A stretch of DNA of 64,000 nucleotides from Pseudo-nitzschia pungens (taxonomy: Eukaryota > Bacillariophyta > Bacillariophyceae > Bacillariales > Bacillariaceae), in contig CM074766.1 in assembly GCA_037355855.1 (NCBI GenBank), positions 3,472,001 through 3,536,000 of the forward strand. Reading direction: 5' to 3'. A program made the translations under genes and the position numbers. Shown here one piece after another: positions 52,830 through 63,218 of this stretch. The notes beneath the pieces are model-generated. The model was not told the origin of the DNA and made no database searches. It saw only the letters and a program-made list of their open reading frames with translations. Positions within the stretch are counted from its first letter, which is position 1, and every line of letters starts with the position of its first letter.

Positions 52830-54567
52830 TGTACCAGAAGTGGAGCACTGAGGGCAGAGACACCAGCTGCGGTTGAGGGCAAAGGCCGGGGCAGGAAACA
52901 GGGTACAGCAGCAACAACAAGGGTAACCTTGGTCTGGACAAGGAAAAGGCCCCTGGGGATCCAAAGAATGTACTGGAGCACACCCACAAAAGTCACAGGG
53001 GAACTCAGAAATTTTTGCTAAAAAACGAGCAAAATTTGTCTCACACTTGGAGCCCAAAAACTCTGCGCGCGGAACTTGGAACTTGTACGCGGTAGCCTGA
53101 AAATTGTGCAAGTTTGAACAATTTTTCAACTACTGCAAATCGTGTAGACTGAAGCCGAAGCTAGTACCTGTACTCGTACTCGTAGCTTGAAAATTGTGCA
53201 AATTTGAACAATTTTGCAACTACTACTGCAAATCGTGTAGGCTTGTAGGCTTGCAAATCGTGTAGGCTTGTAGGCTGGCAAATTCGAATCGTAAGCGATT
53301 TGAATTGAAATACAGCAGCCCCAGGGAAGCTTGGACCTTGAAAACAGGGGCTTTAGTAGGAACACTTAGGGACCGGGGGATATCAATGGCAGGGCACACT
53401 TAAAAGGCTCAGGAGGGAACTTGAAGTTCAAACTCGCGAGTACTTATAAGTGGAAACAGTATCCAGGGGCAATTGTCTTGAAAACAGGAACCTTGAGCGA
53501 GACACTTAGGGACCAGGGAAGTTGCTTGCTTGGAAACAAGGGAAGTAATTATGGGTAGAAACAGTATCCAGGGGCAGTTGGCTTGAAAACAGGTACCTTG
53601 AGCGAGATACTTAGGGACCAGGAAAGCTGCTTGCTTGAAAACAGGGGCTTTAGTAGAAACACCTAGGAACAAGAGGGAGGCTTGTGGCTTGAAAACAGTG
53701 TCGAACTTGAAGTTCAAGTTGGGGTTGCTTAATAGCAAAAGAAACACTTAGGGATCAGGGAACTCGCGAACACTTAGGGACCAGGGAAATTGTAGTCTTG
53801 AAAACAAGGGGCAGTAGTAGCTGTAGTCTTGGAAACAAGAGTGCAATAAGTAGGAGGTACTTAGGGATCGGTTGGTCTTGGCTTGAAAACAGGTGTAGTA
53901 AGGGGAGCCTTAAGCGAAAACACTTAGGGACTAGGGGGCTTGGCTAGGAAACAGGGGAACTCTTAAGTGATAAACACTTAAGGAATAGTGGGCAATTGGC
54001 TTGAAAATAAAGGGGGAACTGGAAGATATGCTCGTGCGAACTTGCAAATACTTAGAAGATAAGCAAGCAGGAACCTTCTAGAAGGGGGGTGTATATATGT
54101 TCGATCTTGAAGAATGTAGAACGTTAAGTGGGTTCGATCTTGAAGAATGTAGAACGTTAAGTGGGTATCACTTAAAGGGGGTGGAAGACTGTACAGCGTT
54201 AAATAATAAGGTAGCTTGAAAACAGATCGAAAAACAAACCGAGCTCGGAACCGAAACAGAATCAGCTGTAGAAATTAGTACTGGAAGTTCTGTAGGAATT
54301 ATGTGTCCTTGTTTGCTTGTTGCTGCCGAAGCGATCGACCGACCGGCAGGGAAGCAAGCAACCAAAGCAACCAAAGGAAGCAAGGAGCAGCCAAAGAAAC
54401 AGCAGAATCAGATAGGCGAGGTCTCTGTTAATAGGTGTAGTGCTTGGTGTTGTTGTAGGAGCTTTAGAAGTGAGGGAGATATCAAAGGGGAAAGTTGTGT
54501 AGAAATCTACGTGTTTTAAGTACTGGAACATCGGAACGTCGGACAAAATCGCGCGTCGCAAAATTGT
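52830..54567 (-). promoter_or_regulatory. 5' region and 5' terminus of the third minus-strand LINE
   Basis: Same blocks as 37601-39384, but the repeat array next to ORF1 is reduced to about one 33-base unit (52865-52895). It contains AAATCGTGTAG repeats (53130-53270), many CTTAGGGACCAGG words, two copies of the GAAGAATGTAGAACG unit (54108-54160) and the terminus ending GCAAAATTGT at 54567. Confidence 0.7.
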
Positions 54568-54596
54568 AAACACTGTGTCCCACAAAGAAGCGTAGG
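54568..54596 (-). pseudogene. Short ORF1 remnant of the founder LINE
   Basis: Contains CACTGTGTCCCACAAAGAAG, which matches ORF1 at about 50996-51015, and lies between a complete LINE 5' end and the right target-site duplication. It is best explained as the 5'-truncated end of the first minus-strand LINE that landed here. Confidence 0.7.
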
Positions 54597-54614
54597 TGAG
54601 TTCCAGATCAACAA
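54597..54614. repeat. Target-site duplication of the minus-strand block, right copy
   Basis: Exact 18-base copy of 26853-26870. Confidence 0.93.
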
Positions 54615-54822
54615 CAAGATGGTTGGCAGACACATTCTTGCCCATGCTGAGCGTGCCAATGCAGTGGCTGCTGATCAACATGGTAGCAGGAAACACCACA
54701 AGGCCATCAACACCTGCCTGAACAAGAAGCTCATTTGTGATGTGTTGCGGCAGAAGCGCAGATCTGGGGCTGTTGCTATGAATGATGCCAAGGGCTGTTA
54801 TGATAGGATATCTCATCTGCGT
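54615..54822 (+). pseudogene. Continuation of the plus-strand LINE ORF2 (RT start)
   Basis: Directly continues the ORF2 reading of 24600-26870 into the reverse transcriptase (GRHILAHAERANAVA, KLICDVLRQKRRSGAVAMND, KGCYDRIS). Similarity stops at about 54822 and unrelated sequence follows, so the 3' part of this LINE, and the rest of its host LINE at 16739-20005, have been lost. Confidence 0.88.
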
Positions 54823-56317
54823 TGATATTGCTCGTCAGCAATCTTCGTAAGGTTTAATCGACTCGTACTGCGTACTGAAAAATAAGGGATAACAATAACA
54901 ATAATACCACATAGAGTCCTGGCAAATAGTGAGACTACAGAAGATACTGTCCAGTCTCTATTGCATACGCTCAATTGCTACAAGGTACTTCCCTAGAGGT
55001 ACATCGGAATCGATCATGGTGAGGGCGTGATAGGATGTGTTTATTTTAGAGTGTAACAGAAAGAGTGAATAAAGGGGAGCTGAGCCAAAGCGCTCAGCTC
55101 TGTATTGTATCGTGACAGCGCTCCGATAATAACTCGTATGATAACAGAGCTCTGTAGCTCTGGTACTGTATCCTACAGGTAGCGTATCGGAGTAGCGTAG
55201 CGTAACTTAATTAAGCTCCGCTTAATTATATTCAATCGTGTGCTTGCTTGCTTGCTTGTGCTAACGCGTTGGGTAACTGTCTGGGCCTGGTATCCAGTCA
55301 TGGTACATAATATACACCAATGACCCGACCCTGGCGGTTAGCATCGTATCTTAGCATGGTATCATGGTAGGTTAGCATCTTTCAGTATCTCGTAGCATTA
55401 GCAACCCTAACCCTGTAGCATCTAGCCACACCATAAAAGGTGCTTTACTTGGGGTACGTACGATTGGTACAAATCGTACGCGGCAACCCTAGTAAACTCT
55501 GCTAGCATCCATAGTAATCAGGATAGGTCTGTTGCTAAGCCTGTTGCTAAGCCTGTTGCTAAGCCTGTTGCTAAGCCTGTTGCTAAGCCTGTTGCTAAGC
55601 CTGTTGCTACCAATTAGCACACAGCCCTAGCACTCAGCTCAGCACCTGTTAGTCAGTTACTGGAGGCTGCTGCCTGTAGCCTCAGTACACTCTCCTACAC
55701 AGGAGCCTTAGCAAGATCCATAGCACCAGTACCTTGAATATCTTCATAGTCCCCGTGATTCATGCTAGTAGTCCTGTACTGAGCAACTATACCAGTCCCC
55801 GGAAACAGATACTCCCAGGGGAACACCAATACTCTTGCTTGCTGTACCAGGACACTTGGATGGATCATAACAGAATTCAGGGATGTATCCATGTCACTTG
55901 TCAGAGGTCAAAACTGCATCAAATATTGCAGTTCTCTATCAGAGGCCCGGCCGATTTATGGTAGAAAAAAAAAAAAAAAAAAAAAAGGGGGTGGACCGGA
56001 GGACGTTTTGCCCTTGGTTCCGTTCCTTGACACGTACAAGGAAGTCAATCGGCCTATTGTTTTCAAGTTTATAGTCCCCGGAACCGGTGTGCCGGGAGAC
56101 TCCCAATTATAACATGTAATCGATCGAATCGAAATAAGGTTTCGATCGAAATCGAATCCGCTGCGCTCGAACCATTCGTAATCGATGTAATGATCGAAGA
56201 ACTCGTAAGCGAAATCCGAAATCGACTGCTTCCGAAAGATCGAAATAAAAATCTGCTGCGTCCGAGCTGCTTGTCAGGGACCAAAGGTACCCGGAATAAT
56301 GCAGCTGACAGTAATTC
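54823..56317. other. Intergenic region with minisatellite and A-tract
   Basis: No gene recognised. It contains a 12-bp tandem repeat (55531-55610), a 22-base A run (55965-55986) followed by GGGGG, scattered TAGCAT/TTAGCA words (55330-55440), and, just before the Copia element, a stretch of CGATCGAAATCGAA-type words (56110-56240). The latter might be the 3' non-coding end or LTR of the Copia element, but no matching LTR was found on the other side. Confidence 0.45.
55531..55610. repeat. 12-bp minisatellite
   Basis: Six perfect GTTGCTAAGCCT units plus a partial seventh. Confidence 0.95.
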
Positions 56318-59300
56318 TTACCACATGCAGCGCTTGCAGTGGCTCTTCAGCATTGGACCATTAAGCAACTTAGTGAATAGGTCAGCAATGTTGCTCTCAC
56401 CTGGCTCCTTCGCGACACGGATTGTTCCAGCAGCAATGGCTTCACGAGCCTTGTGGTAGGCAACACTGTTGTGCTTCTTGTTGCATGGACTCTCTGGCCT
56501 GGTAACATTTTTAACAACTGAATCATTGTCACAAAATACATTCGTGGATCCCGCAATTGGCACACCCAACATCCGGAGCTTGTACCTGAGGCCTTCAATC
56601 ATCTCGACAGCAATCCGCATGGCAACAATCTCAGAGCCAAAGGTAGAAGTTTCCACTGTTGTTTGCCGCTTGCTGAACCACAGAATAGGAGCGTTGTTCA
56701 AGAAGATAATGATACCAGTGTGCGAGCGTCTCGTCGCCTTACAACCAGCATGGTCTGCATCAACAAAACACGTCATAACGACAGCTTTGCCCAAGGCTTC
56801 TGGAGCATCTGGTGGAATAACCTCCTTGGCATCTGGATAGAACTCACTCCAATCACACTGAGCAAAACTGGATTCGTCAATATCAGGGATCGCGTCATCG
56901 AATACCAGTCTTGACCTGGCATGGTTCTTGATATATGCAAACATATGGAATAGTTGATTCAAGTGACCAATCCTTGCTTGAGCCAAATACCTTGACATTA
57001 GGGACACAGGCGTCACCAGATCCAACCTGCCAAGCTCACAAAGCCACCTCAGCACTCCAATCAGGCCTTGGTAATAGTTCTGCATCTGTGGATCCAGCTC
57101 CTGGGTCAAGTCAATCTCAGGTCTGTAATCATTCGTCAGTGGAGTGGTTACTTTTTTCGGGAGATACTTGTATCCATACTTCTCTGTTCCAAGCTCCTGC
57201 TCGACTGCGTCCACTGCCTTTTTGGCATACTTCTCAGAGGACATGGCCCACTTAGGGATAGGGTCATCGTCAATCTTGTACTGACTGACATCAGCACCGA
57301 GGTAGAGCTTTGGAACTTCTATAGTACCGTCCTTGAGTGTAAAGTGTTGTTCTATACTCTCCAGCTGCCTTCTAGGGTTCTCGCTGCAACAGACAATATC
57401 ATCAACATAAGCAATTAGGTATGCCCAATATCTTGTTCCATCCTTCTTGGTCTCAACTCGCATGTGTACGTCAGGGTCTGCTTTACATGGTTGGTATCCT
57501 AGTTCTCTTAGGTGCTTAGTTAGATAGGATCTAAATGAAGCCCCTGCAACCGGCAGACCATACAGAGCCCGTACAATTTTGCAAACTTGCCCAACCAAAT
57601 GAGGGGGAAATCCATCCTCGGCTCGTGCCACCAAATAATATTTCTTTTTGATTGGCGCAGTGAGGTAGGCGTTTTGGATATCAGCAGACAATACATCCAA
57701 TCCATTCAAAGCTGCTAACAGAAAGAATATTCGGACGGAATCTCTGCTTGGAACGCTGCTGAAAGTATGCTCCTTAGCTGTGGCTTGTACTTTATGGCCG
57801 TCGGCGACTAAACGAGCTTTTCTGGTGAGGGATCCCAGCTTGACATCAAATATCATGTGGGTGGTGATCTTGCTGAATCCTTCAGCCTTGAGACCTTCGA
57901 CGGTGTAGCTGGGGTCAAACTCAAACGCCATCTCGTTGTTCTTCATCTCTTTAGCAATTGCCTTCTGCCAATAGTCCGTTCCGGTTTTCTTGTCAATGGC
58001 AAGCGCTTCAGGGATTGAGTGCGGGAGTTCCACACCATACTTGTGTGTACGATCCCAGTACTTGTTGGATTTCTTGGTGGCTTTCAGAAGTCTTCTTTTC
58101 CTTCGGAGTACATGATGCACCCACCATTTGAAAGCTGGCTCATCAGCAATCTGGTTATCAACCGCATACTGCGCAGCCTCAACAGGAAAAGACTCCTTGA
58201 TATCACCTAACTTGCACCACGATTCAGTACCATCCTTCCAACTCACCAGTAGCCTCCATCCCTTAGTTGTAGTAGGGAGCACTTTGTTAGACTTGGCGGT
58301 CGCTTGTTGTTTGGTCACGGCGGTTTCATCTTTCTCATGGTCTATGATCTCGTCCAGTAGAGTGAACATACGACCCTCGTCATCGACAGAACTGTACATG
58401 TTTTCAGCAACAATATTTGCCGTATATTGCTCCACTGTGCCGTCAGGAAGTTGCAAATCATACATTCTGGTATCAAGGATAGGGTTGTTGTCCCTCTTCC
58501 CCAAAGGATTACCATTCAAATCAGTGGTTTGCGCTTTGACGGTGCATTTGAGTCGTTCATCACCTCTCTGGATCATGACCTTGTTCCCAATATACTCATC
58601 ATAGGTATCCCCATCGGGTATGAGCTCATCCACATCTGGGATAGAGGCTTCTGGTTCTGCCATGGTGGTGGAATCGTCTGGCCATCTATCCTGGTGGTTC
58701 TCAAATAGTTCTTCTGGGGGTTGCGGATACGTCTCTTGGAACTGAACGTCAGTGTTCTCGAGTTTGTCCCCGATCTTGGATTCAACTGCTTGGTCAAATG
58801 AGTCCATGGCTCGCTTGACATCATGTGCACGCCATTCGGCTTCAGTGACAGCTCTAACAGTGTTAGTGCTTACTGGTAGCGCAGATTCAGTCAATATCCA
58901 GTGGCAGTCGCCACCTCCAAACATTCTTCCACACGGTCCAAGCCAGCGCCCGAGCTTCTCTGTACCATCTGATAGGTCGGTCCAGTAGACAAAATCATAC
59001 CATTCATGAGCTTGATACAGGGAGATATCCGGCATGTGCCCATGGACTAGTTCAAATGGGGTTCTTTCCATGCATGCTGGATCACTGGAAGCAGTCCTTT
59101 GCCTGATTGCTGCAACAAGCTCTCCACAGAATGCCCACAGCCTCTTGGGGGATCTCTTTCTTGCAGTCTTCTTCCGAATGCTTCTGCTGAGATGCCCTAT
59201 ACTCAGTTCTGCTCTGTTCTGAAAAGGGCAGTGTGGCTGGATGAACGTCTGATGGATGTTGTTCTTTCGAATTACAGCATTCCAGTGGGTCTTGTATGTG

Positions 59301-61045
59301 CCCACAGCTCCTTGCTCCTTGGCGCCATCAGAGATTAAGTGCTCTGGAATTCCAACCTCATGGATAAAGATCTTCAGACTATCAGCTGCTTGCTTCTTGC
59401 TGTGGATAGGGATGAATTCTTCATAACCTTTTCCATTACTGAATACTTGCGCTGCCTTGTCTTGTCGGATGATGCTTGGGACCTTTGCATGCCATGTGTC
59501 AGTTCCCCATTTGCCGGCCGCAACTCTCTTGTTTCGAAAGCTCTGTGTTGGGAGCCTTCTGACCAGAGGATGTTGGGGGTTCCTAAATCCTTTCTGTGTG
59601 GTCACTCTCAGTGTTGCCCTTGCTTTCCTCTCAGATATATCCCACATCTTGGAGAGCCTATCCGAATCAATCTTGCTGTATCTATCTGTATCAATTGCCG
59701 GTCCCCATTGTTTTCTTCTTCGGGTTGTCTCTGTTTCCGGATCGATTGGCTCTTCTAAATCAGCCCAAGCAATTTGCTTGTCCCTGTACACTGCAGATAG
59801 TGCAACCGGTGCATCCCTGATATTGGGATCCAGTTCAAATCTATCCAGACCATCAGTGTAGGCAGGCTCATACAGGGGTGTATGAAGGGCATTGATCTTG
59901 AGGCTTGGCTTGTCTTCTATCCTGTCCCCGCAAGTCTCAGATGAATTACCTTCGTGGTCCGAAACAACTTGGGGTTCGTGATCAGAATAAATCGATGAAA
60001 GCCTTGTATGGAGCCGGTCATCGGAAGCAATGGAACATGGGGTCAGATCTCGGGATGTACACAGCTGCTGTAGATGTCTCAGTTTGTAGTGGGAATACTT
60101 CTCGTTGGATGGCAGCATATGATTTAGCTGGAGCTTCTTGGAATACAGGGAGGATTTGAAGTGGTTCCTGTGGTTGGGGGGCTGTAGACTTGTGCAATCG
60201 GACATGGGGATGTTCGAATCGGGCGGAACGTTCGATCGTGTTGGGGCATCGAGTGGTTCGATTCCTGTCGTGGCAGGGGTCTCAATCGATTCAATCGGGG
60301 CAGGGTTCTCAATCGGTCCGATTCCTGCTGTAGGCATATTGCCTGTCGGGGTATTAACCATGGTCTGTTGTTGCTGCTGTACAGCAGAAACAAACTTGGT
60401 TGGATCAGGGAAATATGGATGTGATTGGTCGATTGCTGATTCAGCCTGCTGAAACTTCGGGCTTGCTGGATCCCATGGGTCATCCATGGTTGCAATTACA
60501 TGGTCACACGTTCGCATTTCCCATTTCGTGGGGCGTCTGGAGGGGAAGTAGGAAATAACACCATTAAGCCGGAGCTTAATATCCAGTGCCGGGACTTCTT
60601 CTTCTCCATCTTCGGCAGGACGCTCAATATGGATGGAATGAGATGATTTAGAATCAAACTGTCTCGGTGCTTCATCCACACGGTTGTGTCCACAACTTCT
60701 AACTTGGTTGGGGCAGATCAAGCTGTGCTGGAGCCTGTCCCCGAAATACAAAGCCTCATGGAAATATATCAACCAAACCTTTCCTTTTGAATCCGTATAG
60801 GCAGTGACGCATGTCCCGATCGGAATGTTCTTCACTGGTTCATATTCTGGGGAGAAGGGATGAACATCCACATGGGAGGTGACCTGGTCTTCCAATAAAA
60901 TCATATTGCAACCAGCAGCTGTCGTGTCTGCATGACTATCCAACTCACAGTTGCTTTCTGCAGGCCTTGCAGATTGTGCTGCTGGTACATCCATTTGATA
61001 CACCAGCCGGCCCACCTTACTCAATTTCAGGCCCCGGCTGGGAAG
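56318..61045 (-). CDS. Copia-type (CoDi-like) Pol polyprotein
   Basis: The frame starts right after the gag stop and runs to a TAA at 56318, about 1,575 codons without a break. Protease: ELDSHADTTAAG near the start, with the DS core. Integrase: GTDTWHAK, LISDGAKEQ and QNRAELSIG supply a D, D, E triad, then WAFCGELVAAIRQRT. Reverse transcriptase: LSADIQNAYL, ALYGLPVAGASFR and YVDD (57398-57409). RNase H: CFVDADHAGCKATRRSHTG, TFGSEIVAMRIAVEMI, FCDNDSVVKN. The order protease, integrase, RT, RNase H is diagnostic of Copia/Ty1. The style, such as the long integrase-RT linker and the DSHA protease, resembles elements described from diatoms. There is no good ATG near the beginning: the first is about a dozen codons past 61024. 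Confidence 0.92.
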   Translation of the reverse strand, partial: LPSRGLKLSKVGRLVYQMDVPAAQSARPAESNCELDSHADTTAAGCNMILLEDQVTSHVDVHPFSPEYEPVKNIPIGTCVTAYTDSKGKVWLIYFHEALYFGDRLQHSLICPNQVRSCGHNRVDEAPRQFDSKSSHSIHIERPAEDGEEEVPALDIKLRLNGVISYFPSRRPTKWEMRTCDHVIATMDDPWDPASPKFQQAESAIDQSHPYFPDPTKFVSAVQQQQQTMVNTPTGNMPTAGIGPIENPAPIESIETPATTGIEPLDAPTRSNVPPDSNIPMSDCTSLQPPNHRNHFKSSLYSKKLQLNHMLPSNEKYSHYKLRHLQQLCTSRDLTPCSIASDDRLHTRLSSIYSDHEPQVVSDHEGNSSETCGDRIEDKPSLKINALHTPLYEPAYTDGLDRFELDPNIRDAPVALSAVYRDKQIAWADLEEPIDPETETTRRRKQWGPAIDTDRYSKIDSDRLSKMWDISERKARATLRVTTQKGFRNPQHPLVRRLPTQSFRNKRVAAGKWGTDTWHAKVPSIIRQDKAAQVFSNGKGYEEFIPIHSKKQAADSLKIFIHEVGIPEHLISDGAKEQGAVGTYKTHWNAVIRKNNIHQTFIQPHCPFQNRAELSIGHLSRSIRKKTARKRSPKRLWAFCGELVAAIRQRTASSDPACMERTPFELVHGHMPDISLYQAHEWYDFVYWTDLSDGTEKLGRWLGPCGRMFGGGDCHWILTESALPVSTNTVRAVTEAEWRAHDVKRAMDSFDQAVESKIGDKLENTDVQFQETYPQPPEELFENHQDRWPDDSTTMAEPEASIPDVDELIPDGDTYDEYIGNKVMIQRGDERLKCTVKAQTTDLNGNPLGKRDNNPILDTRMYDLQLPDGTVEQYTANIVAENMYSSVDDEGRMFTLLDEIIDHEKDETAVTKQQATAKSNKVLPTTTKGWRLLVSWKDGTESWCKLGDIKESFPVEAAQYAVDNQIADEPAFKWWVHHVLRRKRRLLKATKKSNKYWDRTHKYGVELPHSIPEALAIDKKTGTDYWQKAIAKEMKNNEMAFEFDPSYTVEGLKAEGFSKITTHMIFDVKLGSLTRKARLVADGHKVQATAKEHTFSSVPSRDSVRIFFLLAALNGLDVLSADIQNAYLTAPIKKKYYLVARAEDGFPPHLVGQVCKIVRALYGLPVAGASFRSYLTKHLRELGYQPCKADPDVHMRVETKKDGTRYWAYLIAYVDDIVCCSENPRRQLESIEQHFTLKDGTIEVPKLYLGADVSQYKIDDDPIPKWAMSSEKYAKKAVDAVEQELGTEKYGYKYLPKKVTTPLTNDYRPEIDLTQELDPQMQNYYQGLIGVLRWLCELGRLDLVTPVSLMSRYLAQARIGHLNQLFHMFAYIKNHARSRLVFDDAIPDIDESSFAQCDWSEFYPDAKEVIPPDAPEALGKAVVMTCFVDADHAGCKATRRSHTGIIIFLNNAPILWFSKRQTTVETSTFGSEIVAMRIAVEMIEGLRYKLRMLGVPIAGSTNVFCDNDSVVKNVTRPESPCNKKHNSVAYHKAREAIAAGTIRVAKEPGESNIADLFTKLLNGPMLKSHCKRCMW

Positions 61046-63019
61046 TCAATCCTTCTTTCCATTGCCTTTTCCTTTGCCATTTTTGCCTTTCTTTCGTCCC
61101 TTTGGTCCAAAACTGTTGCCGGCGCCGCTTGCCTGTGGGGACGGTGCTGCTTGAGTTTCTGCGGCTTGGACGCTGCGGGACTGGGCCTTCTTTCGACGGA
61201 GCTCTTTTAGTTTCTCTCGTTGTTCGGCGGAGAAGGTCCTGTAGACAGAAGGGGGATAATTCTTGGCTTCAATCGTACCGGTGTAGGTACCTACCATGGA
61301 CTTGGATTTCTTGTTCCCATTTCCACCTCCATTCCCGCCTCCACTAGCCACGAAGGCTGAGACGGATCGACCACGCTTGCTCGAATGGTGGATGGTCGTG
61401 ATACCAAGTTCTTCGGTGAACATTGCAACCAGTTCCCTGAAATTCCACATATATTTCTTCTTGTCACGTAGAGCGATTGATTTGGCATTATTCAAACGCT
61501 CGTCTGTGACCGATCGGAAGAAGTCCAAGATGAATCGCTTCTCGTCTCTCTTTGGATCAAATCCACCGTAGTTGATGAGAGTGGTACGGAACTTCAACCA
61601 ATTTCGACAGTGGGTCTCAAAATCGTGGAGACGGGAGTCGCCTGAATACTTGGAGTCCGCGATGGCTTTGACGGTCTTGCTGACAATCGCGTCGACGTTC
61701 GTCTCTGTGAAGGCATGGTCGTAGATATGGAGGTATGCCGCTCGGGCATTGCCTCGTGTCTCGTCCTTTTGGTATGCGAAGGTTCGGATATATTCCCAGC
61801 CTGGACCATTTCGTACAGCAGCACAAAGCAACGTCCAGACCGTTTGGTTATCTTCTTCAAACTGCTCGCCTTCAAGCACTGCACACCGCAAATTGTATTC
61901 GGTCCAGTTGGAGAAGCCGTCTTTGCCGCCAATGGGACTAAATCTGTCTTCATCCGTCACTTCTGCTTCATCGTCTGCGCGGATCACATACAGTAGGGGA
62001 AATCCATGTTTGTTGAAACGATCGCGTAGGTCTTGGCGGAACGCTCGGTCCCACTCGGCAAACTTGGGCAGGGTCGTTAGAGAAGGTGGAGGAGTCGTCA
62101 CGGGGGTTGCCTCTCGTTGCTTCTTTGTCGCCACTAGATGCTTCTCGGTCCGTTCGTAAGAATCATGTTGCTCTAACCATTCCTTGGCAGTGGGGCGAGC
62201 ACCAATGAGGGGTTGGTAGCGGACCCATTCAGCAAACACCATTAGCTTCTCGATAAGGGAGTCACTGATATAGACAGCCGTAGGGTCAGGACAAGCAGGG
62301 TGCCTGTAAGAGGCAAGGTTTCTGGAGAATCTGGAAGCGCGCTCAGGGGTGAGCCGACGGATAGAATCAATCGTGGACAAATCAGATCGGAATAACTCTT
62401 CAGCCGTCGCCTCATTACAGAAAGACTCGTAGACCTCAAAGAGATCTTCTTCCTGTCTGGTGAGTGGCTTGCCGTCGTTGTAGCCGTAGATTCCTCCTCT
62501 TGCCTGAGCAGCCTTGTTGGAAGCGATAAGGGCCTCCTTGTCTTTGGAGGCGCCGAACTTCTCGTCCATCCGGTCCTGTAGGATTTGGAGTTGCTTGACA
62601 ACCATAGCCATGGCAGTGTCGCTCTGGGTACGTGGCTGGATAAAGAAATCGTCTCTGGCCTGGACCCTAGATTCTGCTGCAACGTCTTGGGCATCTGCTG
62701 CCCTCGCCGCTGCTTCTGCTGCTGCCTTTGCTGCTGCTGCCGCCTTTGCTGCTGCTGCCCTGGTGACCTTCTTGACCGGTTTGTAGTTGCTTGGTGCATT
62801 CTTTCTCTTGCGTCCTTGCTCCTTCTGTTCCTTCTGCTCCTTCTGTTCCTCCTGTTCTTCCTCCTCATCAGAGTCGTCAGCCTCCTCCTCATCAGAGGGA
62901 TCAGTGATCTCCTCATCATCCGGCTCGTCCTTCCCTGGAGTATCCTCCTCGGGGTTTTTAAGGATATTAGGATCGTTGGGGGATTGCTTGGACTGTTCCT
63001 TTTCAGTAGGGTTAGGCAT
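61046..63019 (-). CDS. Copia-type Gag protein
   Basis: First ATG at 63019 (MPNPTEKEQSK), stop TGA at 61046-61048, 657 residues. The frame is open further upstream to 63073 but without an ATG. The N-terminal part is very acidic (DDEEITDPSDEEEADDSDEEEEQ), then basic and alanine-rich (RAAAAKAAAAAKAAAEAAARA). The middle is helical with conserved-looking stretches (FAEWVRYQPLIGARPTAKEW, DRFSPIGGKDGFSNWTEYNL, ILDFFRSVTDERLNNAKS). The C-terminus is glycine and lysine rich (GPKGRKKGKNGKGKG). No CCHC knuckle was found. Gag and Pol are in the same frame, separated only by the TGA, so Pol may be made by stop-codon readthrough. Confidence 0.85.
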   Translation of the reverse strand: MPNPTEKEQSKQSPNDPNILKNPEEDTPGKDEPDDEEITDPSDEEEADDSDEEEEQEEQKEQKEQKEQGRKRKNAPSNYKPVKKVTRAAAAKAAAAAKAAAEAAARAADAQDVAAESRVQARDDFFIQPRTQSDTAMAMVVKQLQILQDRMDEKFGASKDKEALIASNKAAQARGGIYGYNDGKPLTRQEEDLFEVYESFCNEATAEELFRSDLSTIDSIRRLTPERASRFSRNLASYRHPACPDPTAVYISDSLIEKLMVFAEWVRYQPLIGARPTAKEWLEQHDSYERTEKHLVATKKQREATPVTTPPPSLTTLPKFAEWDRAFRQDLRDRFNKHGFPLLYVIRADDEAEVTDEDRFSPIGGKDGFSNWTEYNLRCAVLEGEQFEEDNQTVWTLLCAAVRNGPGWEYIRTFAYQKDETRGNARAAYLHIYDHAFTETNVDAIVSKTVKAIADSKYSGDSRLHDFETHCRNWLKFRTTLINYGGFDPKRDEKRFILDFFRSVTDERLNNAKSIALRDKKKYMWNFRELVAMFTEELGITTIHHSSKRGRSVSAFVASGGGNGGGNGNKKSKSMVGTYTGTIEAKNYPPSVYRTFSAEQREKLKELRRKKAQSRSVQAAETQAAPSPQASGAGNSFGPKGRKKGKNGKGKGNGKKD

Positions 63020-63218
63020 GTTGGCTAGGCTTTGGATGACTTCTGGATGATTTGTAAATCGTTCCTTTTTCAAAGAATGATTAATTCGTTGCTCGTTCCA
63101 AGTTAGTTTCTTTCTTGGAATAATAATACATATATATCGACCGTTGGTTGCTGCTGTAACGTAGTGTTCGGTTGCGAGAATACCTCTCGATGACTTTCAT
63201 GTTCTGTTTAGATAAGAC
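63020..63218 (-). other. Region upstream of Copia gag, LTR not identified
   Basis: The 5' LTR and primer-binding site should lie here. No stretch matches sequence downstream of pol, and no obvious initiator-tRNA-type binding site was seen. A TATATATAT run lies at about 63131-63139. Confidence 0.4.

Larger units (their letters stand above)
26871..54596 (-). mobile_element. 27.7-kb composite of nested minus-strand family A LINEs
   Basis: Flanked by an 18-bp duplication. At the left it starts with an ATT-type tail, hairpins and the LINE 3' UTR. At the right it ends in a short ORF1 fragment (54568-54596). Three minus-strand parts follow: 26871-39384, which reads from 3' end to 5' end; 39385-41758, ORF2 start plus ORF1 C-terminus; and 41759-54567, ORF2 to 5' end, itself split by a family B element. 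The simplest reading is one 5'-truncated founder copy that later received two more insertions and lost DNA by recombination and deletion. Confidence 0.75.

Noticed and set aside
60932..61347. Plus-strand frames over the gag-pol junction
   Set aside because: They are antisense shadows of Copia gag and pol, which carry clear motifs on the minus strand.
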